DNA from: an uncultured Bacilli bacterium
GTDB taxonomy: Bacteria > Bacillota_I > Bacilli_A > RF39 > UBA660
Reading direction: 5' to 3'
Length of the DNA: 6,616 bases
Assembly (NCBI GenBank): GCA_934095805.1
Contig: CAKOKV010000056.1
Location: forward strand, 1 to 6,616
Shown in pieces: positions 5,792 to 6,616 of the stretch. Every line of letters begins with the position of its first letter. Position 1 is the first letter of the stretch. The translations under genes were made by a program, and so were the position numbers. The notes beneath the pieces are model-generated. The model ran no database searches and was not told the origin of the DNA. It saw only the letters and a program-made list of their open reading frames with translations.

Positions 5792-6527
5792 ATTATTAAC
5801 ACTTAAAAATATATCAAAAACATATCACTCAATAAAAGGAGAAACAACAGCAATAAAAGATATATCATTTGATTTATATAATAATGAATTTGTAGGTATA
5901 ATTGGTCCTTCCGGATGTGGTAAAAGTTCAATATTAAATATAATATCAGGTTTAGATAATGAATACTCTGGAACTATATCTATAAAAGATAATGTATCAA
6001 TCGGATATATGCTTCAAGATGCTTGTTTATTTCCTTGGCTAACAATATATGAAAATTCAATATTAGGTTTAAAAATATCAAGGAAGTTAAATAATGATAG
6101 TAAAAACTTCACAATAAACTTATTAAAAAAATATGGTCTATATGATTTTAAAGATAAATATCCAAATGAACTATCAGGTGGTATGAAACAAAGATTAGCA
6201 CTTATTAGAACACTTGCCTGTAACCCAGATATTCTCTTACTAGATGAGCCTTTCGGAGCATTAGACTATCAAACAAGATTAAAAGTAAGTAACGATGTTT
6301 ATAACATTATAAAAGAAGAACAAAAAACAGTTCTAATCGTAACACATGATATTTCAGAAGCTATATCTATGTGTGACAAAATAATAGTACTATCAAATAG
6401 ACCAGCCATAATCAAAAATATACATAATATTGTATTAGAAAATAAAAAAGGTCCAATAGAAAATAGAAAAGACCCATTATTTAGAGAATATTATGACATA
6501 ATATGGAAGGAAATAGATAATGAGTAA
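5775..6527 (+). CDS. ABC transporter ATP-binding protein, SsuB/TauB-like
   Basis: The 250-residue cytosolic ATPase that powers the importer. All motifs are intact: Walker A GPSGCGKSS (44-52), Q-loop Gln81 in YMLQDACLFPWLT, signature LSGGMKQR (133-140), Walker B ILLLDEP (153-159), D-loop GALD (161-164) and the switch His191 in VTHD. The FPWLT sequence after the Q-loop is typical of the nitrate/sulfonate/taurine importer subfamily and agrees with the binding protein upstream. The gene overlaps the binding-protein gene by 17 bp. An in-frame TAA (5769-5771) lies one codon before the ATG, so no earlier start exists. No Shine-Dalgarno is visible before it, so translation is probably coupled to the gene upstream. 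Length is normal for the family. Confidence 0.93.
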   Translation: MNSTNKLLTLKNISKTYHSIKGETTAIKDISFDLYNNEFVGIIGPSGCGKSSILNIISGLDNEYSGTISIKDNVSIGYMLQDACLFPWLTIYENSILGLKISRKLNNDSKNFTINLLKKYGLYDFKDKYPNELSGGMKQRLALIRTLACNPDILLLDEPFGALDYQTRLKVSNDVYNIIKEEQKTVLIVTHDISEAISMCDKIIVLSNRPAIIKNIHNIVLENKKGPIENRKDPLFREYYDIIWKEIDNE

Positions 6528-6616
6528 TGAACAAAAACAATATTTAAAAAATATTAAAAAACAAAAAATAAAAATAATATTTACTCAAATACTAATATTC
6601 ATACTATTTATAACAT
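6520..6616 (+). CDS. ABC transporter permease, SsuC-like (partial, N-terminus only)
   Basis: The first 32 codons of a third importer gene, cut by the window edge. The ATG (6520-6522) overlaps the ATPase stop by 8 bp and has AAGGA (6507-6511) 8 nt upstream. The protein starts MSNEQKQYLKNIKKQK, a Lys-rich cytosolic tail, and then enters a hydrophobic segment (IIFTQILIFILFIT). This is what the first helix of a binding-protein-dependent permease looks like. The order binding protein, ATPase, permease is standard for this importer group. The EAA loop and the other helices are outside the window, so the call rests on position and the N-terminal pattern. Confidence 0.75.
   Translation, partial: MSNEQKQYLKNIKKQKIKIIFTQILIFILFIT

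Overview
The DNA is strongly AT-rich, with tight operons, short leaders and AGGAGG-type ribosome binding sites. It encodes a SipW-type signal peptidase, a TasA-like secreted protein and BspA/DUF285 leucine-rich repeats. This points to a low-GC Gram-positive bacterium (Firmicutes/Bacillota, possibly a gut-associated Bacilli or Clostridia lineage). TGA appears to act as a normal stop: sipW ends in TGA just before a terminator hairpin. I cannot name the species.

Layout. (1) Positions 1-1104, minus strand: the 5' part of a large surface-protein gene. It joins a type IV prepilin-like N-terminus to a Pro/Asp/Glu-rich linker and a run of 25-residue BspA-type repeats, and it leaves the window at base 1. 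(2) Positions 1105-1194: a compact gap holding the terminator of the next operon and an extended -10 promoter for the prepilin/BspA gene. (3) Positions 1195-4690, minus strand: a four-gene operon read from right to left. It encodes a 371-residue cytosolic protein with a degenerate EAL-like C-terminus, a 230-residue membrane-anchored protein, a TasA-like SipW-dependent protein of about 362 residues, and a SipW-type signal peptidase I. Gene spacings are 7, 18 and 18 bp, and a hairpin with a T-tract closes the operon. (4) Positions 4691-4807: a divergent promoter region. (5) Positions 4808-6616, plus strand: a SsuA/NMT1-type ABC importer operon, with binding protein, ATPase and the first 32 codons of the permease. 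The ligand is unknown.

How the genes fit together. The minus-strand operon looks like a cell-surface fibre or matrix system. The signal peptidase probably cleaves the TasA-like precursor. The 230-residue protein shares three collinear sequence blocks with the TasA-like protein, including a C-terminal WxEGxDxxC motif with the only cysteine in each chain, but it keeps an apparently uncleaved membrane anchor, so it may be a membrane-held partner or base subunit. The first gene of the operon may be a sensor or regulator built on a catalytically dead EAL fold. The prepilin/BspA gene beside it adds another surface protein under its own promoter. The ABC importer is a separate divergent unit whose link to the surface system, if any, is not visible. 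The most unusual points are the degenerate EAL-like protein leading the operon, the paralogous fibre/anchor pair with matched cysteines, and the pilin leader on a BspA-repeat protein.
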